A stretch of 64,000 nucleotides of DNA from Trueperella pyogenes (GCF_001070855.1 NZ_JVLH01000014.1:244437-308436); one strand, 5' to 3'; numbered from the stretch's first letter, positions 38,636 through 48,868 are shown. Notes: generated from the letters alone by a model not told the origin. Program-made: numbers and translations.

Positions 38636-39787
38636 ATGACAGAAACGCAGCACACTCCCACCGAATTGGAGCGATTGGGGGAGGAACCTCTGCCTTCGGC
38701 AGATGAACTGGCTGGTCGTTTCCCGCTGACCCAGAACCCGAATCCGACCCCGCAGGCGGATTACGAAAAGGCCATGGAGGAACTGAACTTCGGAACAGTT
38801 TTCACCGATCACATGGCACACATGCGCTGGACGCCCGAAACTGGATGGGGCCAGCGTGAGGTCATTCCCTTCGGTCCTCTTGACCTCTCCCCGGCAGCAG
38901 CTGTCCTTCACTACGGCCAGTCGGCCTTCGAAGGTATCAAGGCCTACCGTCACTCCGACGGCAGTATTTGGACATTCCGTCCCGGCTTCAATGCCGCGCG
39001 TATGAACCACTCGAATTGGCGTCTGGCCATGCCGCAGATGGACCGCGAGGACTTTGTTGCCGCGCTGGTGAACTACGTGCGTGCAGATGAAAAGTGGGTT
39101 CCGGGTGCTGAAGGTTCTTCTCTCTACCTGCGTCCCTTCACTTTCGCGTCCGAGCCTTTCCTTGGCGTGCGCTCCGCTCACCAGGTTGACTTCTACGTCA
39201 TCGGCTCCCCGGTTGGCCCCTACTTCAAGTCGGGCACTCAGACCGGCGTGTCCATCTGGGTTGAGAAGCACTACCACCGCGCTGGCCCCGGTGGAACCGG
39301 TTCGGCAAAGGCTGGCGGTAACTACGCGGCCTCGCTGCTCCCGCAGAACCTGGCCGCAGAGCGCGGTTTCAAGCAGGTCTGTTACCTGGATACCTACGAG
39401 CACAAGTACCTCGAAGAGCTCGGCGGCATGAACATGTTCGTCGTCATGGCCGATGGAAGCGTGCGTACCCCCAAGCTCACCGGCGTGATCCTCGAGGGCG
39501 GCACCCGCAGCGCGATCTGCCGACTGCTGCGTTCGCGTGGTGTGCCGGTAACCGAGGAATCGATCGCCCTTGCTGACCTGGTTGAGGGCATTAAGAATGG
39601 CTCGGTCGCTGAGATCTTCGCCTGTGGTACCGCCGCTGTCGTGACCCCGATTGCACGCCTCGCCTCGGATGATTTCGACGTCGAGCTTCCTGCGGGTCCC
39701 GTCACCCATCAGATCTGGAAGGACATCACGGACATCCAGATGGGCCGCGCGGAAGATCCCTTCGGCTGGATGTACCGTCTGGCCTGA
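38636..39787 (+). CDS. ilvE: Branched-chain amino acid aminotransferase
   Basis: A 383-residue fold-type IV PLP enzyme that performs the last transamination to Leu, Ile and Val. The Schiff-base lysine is in GTGSAKAGGNYAASL, and other family segments are YGQSAFEGIKAYRHSDG, LYLRPFTFASEPFLGV and EIFACGTAAVVTPI. The length and N-terminal extension match actinobacterial IlvE. A strong GAGGAGG-type ribosome binding site lies just before the ATG. With leuB it forms a small branched-chain amino acid block separate from ilvBNC and ilvD. Confidence 0.95.
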   Translation: MTETQHTPTELERLGEEPLPSADELAGRFPLTQNPNPTPQADYEKAMEELNFGTVFTDHMAHMRWTPETGWGQREVIPFGPLDLSPAAAVLHYGQSAFEGIKAYRHSDGSIWTFRPGFNAARMNHSNWRLAMPQMDREDFVAALVNYVRADEKWVPGAEGSSLYLRPFTFASEPFLGVRSAHQVDFYVIGSPVGPYFKSGTQTGVSIWVEKHYHRAGPGGTGSAKAGGNYAASLLPQNLAAERGFKQVCYLDTYEHKYLEELGGMNMFVVMADGSVRTPKLTGVILEGGTRSAICRLLRSRGVPVTEESIALADLVEGIKNGSVAEIFACGTAAVVTPIARLASDDFDVELPAGPVTHQIWKDITDIQMGRAEDPFGWMYRLA

Positions 39788-39872
39788 CCCGATTGACGAG
39801 GCCGTGGCCGCCTTCCCGCGCGCTTAAGCGTGGGTGTGTCCGCAGTTTTGCGTCGTAAAACTTCAGTTTGTG

Positions 39873-39900
39873 GGGGCGTTCGGAGTGATCCGAACGCCCC
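39873..39900 (+). terminator. Terminator-like hairpin after ilvE
   Basis: A perfect 12-bp stem, GGGGCGTTCGGA with its complement around GTGA. No T tract follows, so termination strength is uncertain. Confidence 0.55.
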
Positions 39901-39934
39901 TCAAACGTCTTCGGTACGAAGCTTTCCCTTCTAT

Positions 39935-39997
39935 ATGACTTTCTGTCATTAAGAAGCTAAGGTAGTCCTAAGTAGCGTCATAATGAAATGACGTCAT
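39935..39997. promoter_or_regulatory. Clustered ATGAC/GTCAT palindromes, candidate operator
   Basis: ATGAC-TTTCT-GTCAT occurs at 39935-39949, CGTCAT-N6-ATGACG at 39976-39993, and ATGACGTCAT at 39988-39997, all just upstream of the ABC exporter pair. Three palindromes built from the same half-site in 63 bp suggest binding of a dimeric regulator, not identified here. Confidence 0.5.
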
Positions 39998-40022
39998 AAA
40001 GCCCAATGAGGAGAGCGAATCG

Positions 40023-41690
40023 ATGGGACCCGCGTCCAACGCCTCGCCTAGCGCACTACCGCAGCCATACCCGAAACAGCGGCTCGCGACTGTGATCGAG
40101 ATCGTCAAGAATCTGCTGCCCGCGATGTTCCTGATCATCCTCTATATCGAGCTCGGTTCGGTCATTGACGCTCTCATCAGCGGCAAGGTCAGCCTCCTGT
40201 CACTGGGGTGCCTTTTACTCTTTGCCTTAGCAGCAGGAATGATGGCGTTTAGTGCCTCATTCTCGGGCGGTACACGCCTGCGCACAGAAGAACCGCGTCT
40301 ACGTCACGCCATGGTCGCCCAGGTATTCCGCTTGGGAGTCAGCGAGCGCACGAAGGAACGCTCAGGTCGCATCGTCAATACTGCAACCGATGGTGTTGAG
40401 CGCAGCTCGAATTATCGAGGCACCTTCATTGCTCCCATGCTGGCCTCGCTGATCACGCCGATCATGGTCGTTGCAGTCGTATTTACTTTCGACTGGGTAT
40501 CGGCAGCGGTCCTGGCAATCTCCATTCCCGTTGTTCCCCTCACTGTCGGTGCTTTCCAAAGAGCATTTCGCCCGGTTTCCACCCGCTATCGTGCTTCCTC
40601 TCGCGCGCTTGCTGCTCAAGAACTAGACGCGATCCAGGGGCTTTCAACGCTGTCCTACATCGGCGCTGGAAAGCGCGTGGGCCGTACCCTCGCACAGGCC
40701 GCAGAAAACGTTCGCCGCAAAGTCATGCGCTACCTTGCCGGAAACCAGATGGTCCTGCTGGTCGTTGACGGTGTCTTTTCGCTGGGAATGATTACCGGTG
40801 CGACCGCTCTTGCTTACTGGCGTCTGAGTGACGGTTGGTTCACAATCGGTCAGGCCATCACCCTTGTTCTGCTCTCCTCGATCATGCTCGACCCTCTGGA
40901 TCGAATCGGCCAATTCTTCTACATCGGCATGGGTGGAATCGCTGCAACCCGCGAAATCAAGCGCTTCACCAGCGAAACCCCAGAGGTTGTCGACCCCGCA
41001 GAACACGGTGCTGTTGCTCCCACAGTCCTTCCCACACCCGGGGAAGTACGCATCGACAGCGTCTCCTTCGCTTACGAGGCCGATACCCCGATCCTGCGCG
41101 GAGCTTCCCTTCGTGTCGCCCCCGGTGAGCACATTGCGATCACGGGTACCTCGGGCGCTGGAAAGTCAACGCTCTCAAGCTTGATCCAGGCGCACCACCG
41201 TCCCAGCGAGGGATCCATCTTCATCAATGGCGTTGATATCTCCCAGGTGCCTCTGCAATGGGTTCGTTCGCAAATTGCCGTCGTCGAACAAACCACCTAC
41301 CTTTTCTCTGATACTTTGCGCGCGAACATCCTGATCGCCAACCCCGCAGCGAGCGATGAGGAGATCCTCACTGCATTGCGTACCGTCGGCCTCGAGGATC
41401 TTCTGGCCCGCCTTCCCGAGGGCTTGGATACCCGTGTCGGCGACAAAGGACTGGCTCTCTCAGGCGGTGAAGCACAGCGCGTTGCACTTGCCAGGGCATT
41501 CATCAAAGACGCCCCAATCCTTCTGCTCGATGAGCCCACTGCACACGTCGATTTGGAAAGTGAAAGACAGATTCTTAACGCCATCGATACCGTTGCACGT
41601 GGGCGTACGACCATCACGATTTCTCACCGAGGAGCAACGATCGCTCACGCAGACCGCCAAGTTGAACTGAAGGAAGGGGAACTTCGATGA
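40023..41690 (+). CDS. ABC exporter half-transporter, first subunit
   Basis: A 555-residue protein with an N-terminal six-helix ABC membrane domain and a C-terminal ATPase domain. Walker A is GTSGAGKSTLSSL, the signature is LALSGGEAQRVALARAF and Walker B is ILLLDEPTAHVD. The slightly altered signature and the pairing with a second half-transporter recall CydDC or siderophore-type heterodimers. The substrate is unknown. GAGGAGAG precedes the ATG, and the stop overlaps the next start as ATGA. The upstream palindrome cluster is probably its operator. Confidence 0.85.
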   Translation: MGPASNASPSALPQPYPKQRLATVIEIVKNLLPAMFLIILYIELGSVIDALISGKVSLLSLGCLLLFALAAGMMAFSASFSGGTRLRTEEPRLRHAMVAQVFRLGVSERTKERSGRIVNTATDGVERSSNYRGTFIAPMLASLITPIMVVAVVFTFDWVSAAVLAISIPVVPLTVGAFQRAFRPVSTRYRASSRALAAQELDAIQGLSTLSYIGAGKRVGRTLAQAAENVRRKVMRYLAGNQMVLLVVDGVFSLGMITGATALAYWRLSDGWFTIGQAITLVLLSSIMLDPLDRIGQFFYIGMGGIAATREIKRFTSETPEVVDPAEHGAVAPTVLPTPGEVRIDSVSFAYEADTPILRGASLRVAPGEHIAITGTSGAGKSTLSSLIQAHHRPSEGSIFINGVDISQVPLQWVRSQIAVVEQTTYLFSDTLRANILIANPAASDEEILTALRTVGLEDLLARLPEGLDTRVGDKGLALSGGEAQRVALARAFIKDAPILLLDEPTAHVDLESERQILNAIDTVARGRTTITISHRGATIAHADRQVELKEGELR

Positions 41691-43492
41691 ACCCCCAGAA
41701 CTTCACGCGCATGGACCTCTCGCGCCGCCTCATTCGCGTCGCTCGTCCCGTCCTTTTCCCGCTTGTTTTCTCTCTACTTGCGCGTATTGTTGCGCTGGTT
41801 TTGGGGATCGCGCTTTTTGCGGTGGGAACATGGGCATTGGGCTCCTATGCCTCGGATCCGGCTTCGGTCACCCTGTCATGGGTCGTGTGGGCGCTGGTGA
41901 TCATGTCCTTGCTCAAGGCTCTGTTCCGCTACCTTGAGCAATACGCGGGACACTACGTTGCTTTCCGGTCTCTTGCGCTGCTGCGTAACTACTTCTTCGA
42001 CTCGCTTGAGCCTCAAGCCCCGGCGATGACCGAGGGGGCAGATACCGGTGACCTCCTCTCGCGAGTTACGAAAGACGTCGATCGTGTCGAGGTCTTCTTC
42101 GCTCACACCCTGGTGCCCCTGGCAACGGCGGTGATCGTTCCTATCGGGACTGTCGTGTGGATGGCATTTGCAATTTCGCCGCTCAATGCGCTTGTCCTTG
42201 CGCCTTTCCTTGTCCTGGCAGGGATTTGTGTTCCGACCTTCGGTGGCAAGGCTACCGACGAAGCTGCGCAAGTACTTCGCGCGACTCGCGGTAGGCTTTC
42301 GCACCACGTCACCGACTCGGTTCAAGGCGTGCGCGAAGTCATTGCTTTCGGCGCGCAGGAACATCGCATGAACGAAATGGCTGACGAGCTGGAAGAATAC
42401 ATTTTCCAAGCTCAGTACAAGACCTCTTTCTGGATTGCCGTTCGACGAGGCTTTAACCAAGCACTGCTTCCCCTGGCTGTTGTCGCTCAGATCCTTGTCG
42501 CCTGCTCGGCTTACCCCTCGGGCACACTGACCATCGCGCAAGTCACCATGTCCTTGGGCGTTGCGCTGGCCTCTTTTGCACCGGTTTTGGCAGTTGAGGA
42601 TCTGACTGCGGATCTGGATCAGGCCTACGCCTCGGCGGCGCGAATCTTCGCGGTGACCGATCGCGAACCACTGGTTCCCGATCCGCAGGCCCCTCGCCCC
42701 ATCGCCGGCAGCGGCGATATTCAGATTACGGGCGTGGACTTTACCTACCCGCAGGTTGCTATAGCTTCAGGCCTTCAAGATGACTCAGAAGGATACGAGA
42801 ACCATCGCCCCCAGGTGCTCCACGACGTGACCGTCACTATTCCTGCCGGCTCAACAACCGCAATCGTCGGCGCATCGGGCTCGGGTAAGTCGACGCTCGC
42901 TGCTCTGCTTGCTCGCGTGTGGGATCCGGACTCCGGATCGATCAGCATCGGGGGAGTGGACCTACGTCAAGACTCTCAAGATCACATTCGTTCTGTTGTC
43001 ACCCTGGCCCCGCAGCGTGCTCACGTCTTCAACGATTCGATTCGCGCAAACCTTCTGCTTGCACGCCCCGATGCAAGCGATGCAGAACTTAAAGACGCAT
43101 TGGAGGCAGTTGACCTCAGCCAGTGGATCGCGGCCGAAAGCGAAGGAATCGACACCAAGGTCGGCGAAATGGGCGAGCGCATCTCCGGCGGACAACGCCA
43201 GCGCCTCGCTCTTGCCCGCGCACTCCTGCGTGAAACCCCCATCATGATCCTTGACGAGGCCACCTCCCAAGTTGACCGCGAAACCGAAGCTCGCGTTCTG
43301 GCGGGGATTCGCCGTCGCACCAGCGATAAGACCTTGATTGTTGTTGCGCACCGCTTGGATACCATTCACGATGCTGATCAAATCATCGTTATGGATTCGG
43401 GGCGCATTGTTGAAGTTGGAACTTGGGATCAACTTTATGAATCCGGAGGTGCCCTGCGCGCTTTGGCGGACCGAGAAGAAGGTGCACGCTAA
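41687..43492 (+). CDS. ABC exporter half-transporter, second subunit
   Basis: A 601-residue partner of the preceding protein, with the same layout: membrane domain to about residue 310, then ATPase domain with Walker A VGASGSGKSTLAALL, canonical signature RISGGQRQRLALARALL and Walker B IMILDEATSQVD. The two differ in their signature and Walker B surroundings, as in asymmetric heterodimeric exporters. Translation is coupled to the first subunit through ATGA. A disordered insert near residue 350-380 interrupts the start of the ATPase domain. Confidence 0.85.
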   Translation: MNPQNFTRMDLSRRLIRVARPVLFPLVFSLLARIVALVLGIALFAVGTWALGSYASDPASVTLSWVVWALVIMSLLKALFRYLEQYAGHYVAFRSLALLRNYFFDSLEPQAPAMTEGADTGDLLSRVTKDVDRVEVFFAHTLVPLATAVIVPIGTVVWMAFAISPLNALVLAPFLVLAGICVPTFGGKATDEAAQVLRATRGRLSHHVTDSVQGVREVIAFGAQEHRMNEMADELEEYIFQAQYKTSFWIAVRRGFNQALLPLAVVAQILVACSAYPSGTLTIAQVTMSLGVALASFAPVLAVEDLTADLDQAYASAARIFAVTDREPLVPDPQAPRPIAGSGDIQITGVDFTYPQVAIASGLQDDSEGYENHRPQVLHDVTVTIPAGSTTAIVGASGSGKSTLAALLARVWDPDSGSISIGGVDLRQDSQDHIRSVVTLAPQRAHVFNDSIRANLLLARPDASDAELKDALEAVDLSQWIAAESEGIDTKVGEMGERISGGQRQRLALARALLRETPIMILDEATSQVDRETEARVLAGIRRRTSDKTLIVVAHRLDTIHDADQIIVMDSGRIVEVGTWDQLYESGGALRALADREEGAR

Positions 43493-43594
43493 ACTTTTCA
43501 CAGATACCACGCGTTTTGTGAAGAAATAACGCCATAGTTCATCTGTGACAACGCGCGGATACACCGCTGTTACAGAGAAGTTGAGGAGACCGGG

Positions 43595-44785
43595 ATGCAG
43601 CAGCTTCAGGGCTGGCGCAAGTTTGACGATTGGGGTTCGCAGAGCGCAATCGCCGAATTCTTGGGCGAAACTCCAGGGCCTCGGCCTGTTTCTGAACTCT
43701 GGTTCGGTAATCACCCAGATGGTCCAACCCTCCTCCAAGACGGTTCCACTCTGGGCGACCTCATCGCACAGGATCCGAAGAAGGCCCTGGGATCGGGAAT
43801 CCTCTACGCCTTTGGAAGCAATCTTCCCTTCCTCATGAAGGTCATCGCACCCGATGAGACGCTCTCTCTTCAGGTTCATCCCACAAAGGAAATTGCTCGA
43901 GAAGGCTTCCTGCGCGAAGAAGTGCTGGGAATCGAGCGCACCGCTCCGAACCGTTCCTATCGGGATATGAACCATAAGCCCGAAATGCTCTACGCTTTGA
44001 CCGATTTCGAGGCCCTCATTGGTTTCCGGGTTCCTCGAAAGGCACGACGACTTCTGGAAGGCCTCGAGGGTGAGCTGGCAGAGCTTCTTCGCCGACGACT
44101 CAAGCTCTCAACCGTGCGCGGGGGCCTGCGTTCCTTGGCCTCGTGGGTTTTCGATATCGATTCACCCGTTACCCCAGCCTTGGTCGAGGAATTTGTTGGT
44201 GCCTGCCGCACGCGTTTGGAATCAGGAAATTCTCCCTCGCTTCGTGCCGATCAATTGGTGTGCGAGTTGGAAGCTGTGCACGGTGGTGATTCTGGAATCA
44301 TCTTGGCATTCCTGATGAATCCCGTTTCGCTTCGTGCCGGTGAGGCTGCGTATATTCCGCCGCGCCAGATCCACGCCTACCAGCGCGGTTTGGGAATCGA
44401 GGTGATGGCGGCCTCGGATAACGTCATTCGAGCGGGACTGACCCACAAGCATGTTGACAGTGCACAACTGGTTGAAATTGCCGAGTTCTCTGCGCTTCCT
44501 CCCGTCCGTTTGGCTCCCGAGCATCCCAGCCCTCATTCGGATCGTTTCTTGGCGCCCGCTCAGGAATTTGAGCTCACCGTGACGACCTGCACCCCTGACC
44601 TCAGCAATCTTCGCGTTCCGGGCGAGGGGCCTCGTATTGCAATGGTGACCCGCGGACGCTTGAGTTTGTCGACCGAGGCCGGGGAGTGCACCCTGGGCCG
44701 AGGCGAGGCGGTTTTCATCTCCGCATCCGAACGCCAGCTGCGTATTACAGGTGAGGGTGAACTGGTTCAGTGCTCCGCGCCGTGA
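43595..44785 (+). CDS. manA: Mannose-6-phosphate isomerase, class I
   Basis: A 396-residue zinc-dependent isomerase linking fructose 6-phosphate with mannose 6-phosphate. The opening is WGS...ELWFGNHPDGP, and zinc ligands are visible in LSLQVHPTKE and MNHKPEMLYAL. The catalytic region has EAAYIPPRQIHAYQRGLGIEVMAASDNVIRAGLT-type sequence, here split by normal length spacers. GAGGAG precedes the ATG by a good distance. It follows the ABC exporter by about 100 bp and may have its own promoter. The product feeds cell-wall and glycan precursors. Confidence 0.93.
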   Translation: MQQLQGWRKFDDWGSQSAIAEFLGETPGPRPVSELWFGNHPDGPTLLQDGSTLGDLIAQDPKKALGSGILYAFGSNLPFLMKVIAPDETLSLQVHPTKEIAREGFLREEVLGIERTAPNRSYRDMNHKPEMLYALTDFEALIGFRVPRKARRLLEGLEGELAELLRRRLKLSTVRGGLRSLASWVFDIDSPVTPALVEEFVGACRTRLESGNSPSLRADQLVCELEAVHGGDSGIILAFLMNPVSLRAGEAAYIPPRQIHAYQRGLGIEVMAASDNVIRAGLTHKHVDSAQLVEIAEFSALPPVRLAPEHPSPHSDRFLAPAQEFELTVTTCTPDLSNLRVPGEGPRIAMVTRGRLSLSTEAGECTLGRGEAVFISASERQLRITGEGELVQCSAP

Positions 44786-44853
44786 TTGGCTTTCACAGCC
44801 CACGCAAAGGGTGAGCAAAACTCTTCCTTGTCTTGTGCGGCGATGCTACAGGC

Positions 44854-45534
44854 ATGAGTAATCTTCTTGAACCTATTGTCCAAGCCGTTGTTTCTCTTGT
44901 AGGTGCCCTTGGTGCTCCCGGGGTGGGAATTGCTGTCGCAGCAGAAAACCTATTCCCACCGATCCCTAGCGAAGTGATCCTGCCTTCCGCGGGATTTGCT
45001 GCGGCCTCGGGAAGTATGGGATTGGTGAGCGCAATTGTATGGGCAACGATTGGATCGGTTGTCGGCGCATTGGCGCTGTATGCACTGGGCGCGTGGTTTG
45101 GTCGCGCGCGCTTCTACTCCTTGGCCTCGAAGATTCCCTTCGTCAAGGAAGCAGATATCGAACGCGCCGAGGCGTGGTTTGTGCGCCGAGGCCCGCTGGC
45201 AGTTCTTCTGGGACGCGTCGTTCCTGTTGTTCGTTCCTTGATTTCTATCCCGGCCGGTATCGAACGGATGAAACTTTTGCCCTTTACTCTGTACACGGCA
45301 ATTGGTTCGGCCCTGTGGAATTCCGTTCTTATTGGTGCCGGATATGCGCTGGGAGCGAACTGGGCGATCGTCGAAGAATGGATTTCGCGATACCAACTTA
45401 TCGTTTTTGGCCTGGCCGGCATTGCTCTCATCGTGTGGATGGTCAGGAAGTGGACAGTGCGTAGACCCCGTGAAAGTGCAGTGAAAGCGCGCCATTGCGG
45501 TGAAAACGTGCGCAATGCCTCATCCATCTCGTGA
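44854..45534 (+). CDS. DedA-family membrane protein
   Basis: A 226-residue DedA (VTT domain) protein with about five membrane segments. The signature ENLFPPIPSEVILPSAGF lies near residue 40, WATIGSVVGALALYALGAWFGR follows, and the conserved FVRRGPLAVLLGRVVPVVRSLISIPAG carries the essential Arg residues. DedA proteins are lipid scramblase/flippase-like transporters (undecaprenyl phosphate or phosphatidyl lipids). The ATG at 44854 is preferred over an in-frame start 7 codons earlier; GATGCT lies 6 nt before it, hinting at leaderless initiation. It stands alone before ilvD. Confidence 0.88.
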   Translation: MSNLLEPIVQAVVSLVGALGAPGVGIAVAAENLFPPIPSEVILPSAGFAAASGSMGLVSAIVWATIGSVVGALALYALGAWFGRARFYSLASKIPFVKEADIERAEAWFVRRGPLAVLLGRVVPVVRSLISIPAGIERMKLLPFTLYTAIGSALWNSVLIGAGYALGANWAIVEEWISRYQLIVFGLAGIALIVWMVRKWTVRRPRESAVKARHCGENVRNASSIS

Positions 45535-45606
45535 ACCTAGCGAGCCGTTGCCCGGAGGTCGAACTAGGGTTGAAGGCGTTACAAATTCGTCATAGGGGAG
45601 AAATCC

Positions 45607-47454
45607 ATGAGTAAGCCTTTGCGCTCAGCAACATCGACTCAAGGACGCAATATGGCCGGAGCACGTGCGCTCTGGCGTGCGACCGGAATGACGGATGGGG
45701 ATTTCGGCAAGCCGATTATCGCGATCGCCAACTCCTACACCCAATTCGTTCCCGGCCACGTCCACCTCAAGGACATGGGCGACTTGGTCGCCGGAGCGAT
45801 TCGCGAAGCAGGCGGCGTTGCGAAGGAATTTAACACCATCGCTGTTGACGACGGCATCGCAATGGGCCACGACGGCATGCTTTACTCGCTGCCCTCGCGT
45901 GAGGTGATTGCAGATTCGGTCGAATACATGGTCAACGCTCACCGCGCCGATGCGCTGGTGTGCATCTCGAACTGCGACAAGATCACCCCCGGTATGCTCA
46001 TCGCCGCCATGCGTTTGAACATCCCGACGATCTTCGTCTCGGGTGGTCCTATGGAATCCGGCGCTTCCATTGAAGGCGTTGTTGAGCACCGCCTTGACCT
46101 CATCGATGCCATGGTCATGGCTGTCGATGACTCGGTGTCCGATGCTGAGCTGGCACGCGTCGAAGCGAATGCCTGCCCGACCTGTGGATCCTGCGCTGGC
46201 ATGTTTACCGCGAACTCGATGAACTGCCTCAACGAGGCCATTGGCCTGGCGCTTCCCGGTAACGGCACCACCTTGGCCACGCAGGTTGAGCGTAAGAAGC
46301 TCTTCTTGGAGGCAGGACACCGCATTGTTGATATGTGCCGCGCGTACTACGACAACGATGACGATTCGGTTCTGCCGCGCTCGATCGCTACCAAGCACGC
46401 TTTCGAGAACGCGATGAGCTTGGACGTTGCCATGGGCGGCTCGACCAACACTGTTCTTCACATTCTTGCGATCGCTCACGAGGCCGGAGTGGACTTCACC
46501 CTGGATGATATCGATGCGATTTCACGCCGGGTTCCTTGCCTGTGCAAGGTTGCTCCGAACTCGACGAAGTACCACATTGAGCACGTCCACCGCGCCGGTG
46601 GTATTCCCGCACTCCTGGGTGAGCTCAACCGCGCCGGTTTGCTGCAGCGCGATGTGCACTCTGTCCATGCTCCTTCCTTGGAAGAGTGGCTTGCTCAGTG
46701 GGATATCCGCAGTGGCAGCGCGAGCGACGAGGCCAAGCATCGTTACCTTGCTGCGCCCGGTGGCGTGCGCACGACACATGCTTTCTCGACCGCAAACCTT
46801 TTCGAGTCCTTGGAAACTGATTCCGAGAATGGCTGCATCCGCGATGTTGAGCACGCATACACAAAGGACGGTGGACTTGCGGTCCTTTACGGCAACATCG
46901 CCGAGAAGGGCGCGATCATTAAGAGCGCGGGTATCGATGAGTCGCTCTTCCACTTCGTTGGCCGTGCTTTCGTCGTGGAGTCTCAAGAAGAGGCCGTTGA
47001 ATCGATTCTGAGCAAGAAGGTGCAGGAAGGCGACGTCGTCGTCATCACCTATGAAGGCCCCAAGGGTGGTCCGGGCATGCAGGAAATGCTCTACCCGACC
47101 TCGTACCTCAAGGGACTGGGTCTGGGTAAGAAGTGCGCACTGATCACCGATGGCCGTTTCTCCGGCGGCACCTCCGGTATCTCCATCGGTCACATCTCTC
47201 CCGAGGCCGCTGCCGGCGGCGCGATCGGCTTGGTCCGCACGGGCGATGAGATCGAGATCGACGTCAACAAGCGTCTGCTTCGTGTGAATGTCAGTGATGA
47301 AGAACTTGAGCGCCGCCGCGAGGAGATGGGTGCCACCCCGTGGAAGCCTTCCAAGCCTCGTTCGCGTCACGTCTCTGATGCCTTGAAGGTCTACGGAATG
47401 CTTGCCGCATCTGCCGATAAGGGCGGCGTGCGTATTCTGCCCGATTGGGCCTGA
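45607..47454 (+). CDS. ilvD: Dihydroxy-acid dehydratase
   Basis: A 615-residue Fe-S dehydratase, third step of valine/isoleucine synthesis. The cluster-binding [19 protein letters not shown] is present near residue 192-210, along with [13 protein letters not shown] and the C-terminal [29 protein letters not shown] lies just before the ATG. The length and motif spacing are of the long IlvD type. Its location apart from ilvBNC and leuB-ilvE is usual in this phylum. Confidence 0.95.
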   Translation: MSKPLRSATSTQGRNMAGARALWRATGMTDGDFGKPIIAIANSYTQFVPGHVHLKDMGDLVAGAIREAGGVAKEFNTIAVDDGIAMGHDGMLYSLPSREVIADSVEYMVNAHRADALVCISNCDKITPGMLIAAMRLNIPTIFVSGGPMESGASIEGVVEHRLDLIDAMVMAVDDSVSDAELARVEANACPTCGSCAGMFTANSMNCLNEAIGLALPGNGTTLATQVERKKLFLEAGHRIVDMCRAYYDNDDDSVLPRSIATKHAFENAMSLDVAMGGSTNTVLHILAIAHEAGVDFTLDDIDAISRRVPCLCKVAPNSTKYHIEHVHRAGGIPALLGELNRAGLLQRDVHSVHAPSLEEWLAQWDIRSGSASDEAKHRYLAAPGGVRTTHAFSTANLFESLETDSENGCIRDVEHAYTKDGGLAVLYGNIAEKGAIIKSAGIDESLFHFVGRAFVVESQEEAVESILSKKVQEGDVVVITYEGPKGGPGMQEMLYPTSYLKGLGLGKKCALITDGRFSGGTSGISIGHISPEAAAGGAIGLVRTGDEIEIDVNKRLLRVNVSDEELERRREEMGATPWKPSKPRSRHVSDALKVYGMLAASADKGGVRILPDWA

Positions 47455-47473
47455 GCGCGTGAAGGATAAAGCG

Positions 47474-48163
47474 ATGACCTTAGCGACCTTTGGCCGTTGG
47501 GCCTATCTGCTTGTCGCGATTGCCGCGTGGGTGGGTGTCGTTTTCACCCTGGTTATTACCGGTGTGGATGGATATTCTCGCGAGGCCGTGGCCCGGCCCG
47601 GCATGTTCGGTGGAGCTCCCTTTGGCTGGTCCGGCTTCGGCCAGCGAATGATTGAATGCCTTTCCTATTTCACTGAGTGGTCAAATATTCTGGTCGCCAT
47701 TGTCGCGACGTTGATCGTGTGGAAAGGTCCTGACATCGGTTCGTGGGGACGGGCGCTTCAATTGTGTGCGCTCATGATGATTACCGTGACGGCGATCGTC
47801 TACCACTTCTTGATTCGCCCCACTGAAGTGCTCAGTGGCTGGTCGGTGTTCACGAACCCGCTCCAGCACGTTGTTGTTCCTGCGCTCATGATTCTGGCGG
47901 CTCTAGTCTGTGGGCCAAGGGGTGGGCTAGATGCTTCGGTTGTGCTGAAAGCCTTGGTGATCCCGGTGATCTGGGTGGTCTACACCTTGATTCGAGGGGC
48001 TTTCGTCCATCAGTACCCTTACGATTTCGTAAACGTGAGCGTCCTGGGCTACCAGCAAGTCCTGATTAACATCGTTGCGATTTTGTGCGGTGCTCTGGTA
48101 TTTCTTGCGGTCATTGCCGGAATTGACTGGGGTGTGGGGAAGGCTCTACCCACGCGCAACTGA
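47474..48163 (+). CDS. Pr6Pr-type integral membrane protein
   Basis: A 229-residue protein with about six membrane helices: LVAIAAWVGVVFTLVITG near the start, SNILVAIVATLIVW, MMITVTAIVYHFLI, and so on. The conserved pieces are ECLSYFTEWSNILV and LQHVVVPALMIL with WVVYTLIRGAFVHQYPYDFVNV near the end. This is the Pr6Pr/FAR-17a/AIG1-like group known from mycobacteria; function unknown. GAAGGA precedes the ATG at 47474. The 3' end overlaps the convergent yggS gene by 18 bp. Confidence 0.82.
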   Translation: MTLATFGRWAYLLVAIAAWVGVVFTLVITGVDGYSREAVARPGMFGGAPFGWSGFGQRMIECLSYFTEWSNILVAIVATLIVWKGPDIGSWGRALQLCALMMITVTAIVYHFLIRPTEVLSGWSVFTNPLQHVVVPALMILAALVCGPRGGLDASVVLKALVIPVIWVVYTLIRGAFVHQYPYDFVNVSVLGYQQVLINIVAILCGALVFLAVIAGIDWGVGKALPTRN

Positions 48164-48856
48164 GAGACGCGGACCAAAGACTGCGGTTCCCACGCGGACG
48201 ATTGTTGCGCCTTCTGCGATCGCCCATTCCAGATCGTGGCTCATTCCCATGGACAGTTCCAGCTTGCTTGCTGGGATTGCAAGTTGCTGCGCGGCGGTGT
48301 TACGGAGCTCTCGCAGGAGCGCATAGCCGCGGCGAACATTCGCTTCAGTGGGGGAGTTGAGGCCGACGGTCATCAGGCCTGCGAGCCTGAGGTGCGTAGA
48401 GGTAGCGACGGCCTCGGCTATCGACGAAAAATCAGCAGGAGAGCAGCCGTGTTTGGTGTCTTCGCCCGAGACATTGACTTCGATAAATACCGGGAGTTCT
48501 GTGGTCGCTCGTGAATCGATTTTCTGTACCATCGCGACAGAATCAATCGATTCAATCGCGTCGACACAGGAGAGCGCCTGGTTGATCTTGTTGGATTGGA
48601 GCGGCCCGATCAGGTGAATCTCGGCCCCCGGGACCTCGCGGATTGCGTCTACGGTTGCTTTCACCTCTTGCACTCGGTTGTGTCCCAAGAGGATCGGCTG
48701 TCCCAGGTCGCTCAGGGTTTGGGCTGCCTCACGGCACTCATCGGGGGTGCGCGTCTTCACTGCGAGTTCCAAGGCCACGCGATCGGTGCGTCCGGCGGCT
48801 TGGCGTGCGCACTCAATTCGGTCAAGGGCCTCGGCAATCGCTGAAGGAATACTCAT
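48146..48856 (-). CDS. YggS-family PLP homeostasis protein
   Basis: A 236-residue PLPBP (YggS/PROSC) protein, a single alanine-racemase-like barrel that buffers pyridoxal phosphate. The PLP lysine lies in LELAVKTRTPDECREAAQ. Other marks are LLGHNRVQEVKAT, EIHLIGPLQSNKIN, and the C-terminal LSMGMSHDLEWAIAEGATIVRVGTAVFG. The usual AVSKT is altered to AVKTR, leaving the lysine but not the Ser. TACACT lies 6 nt before the ATG with no Shine-Dalgarno, so it is probably leaderless. Confidence 0.92.
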   Translation of the reverse strand: MSIPSAIAEALDRIECARQAAGRTDRVALELAVKTRTPDECREAAQTLSDLGQPILLGHNRVQEVKATVDAIREVPGAEIHLIGPLQSNKINQALSCVDAIESIDSVAMVQKIDSRATTELPVFIEVNVSGEDTKHGCSPADFSSIAEAVATSTHLRLAGLMTVGLNSPTEANVRRGYALLRELRNTAAQQLAIPASKLELSMGMSHDLEWAIAEGATIVRVGTAVFGPRLSVARG

Positions 48857-48862
48857 GGTCTC

Positions 48863-48868
48863 AGTGTA
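48863..48868 (-). promoter_or_regulatory. -10 box for leaderless yggS
   Basis: On the reverse strand TACACT is separated from the ATG by exactly 6 nt (GAGACC). The same TACACT-N6-ATG arrangement drives ybaK on the forward strand. Confidence 0.5.

Noticed and set aside
38615..39709. Reverse-strand frame of 364 codons opposite ilvE
   Set aside because: It lies wholly within the clearly real ilvE gene and lacks recognisable motifs.
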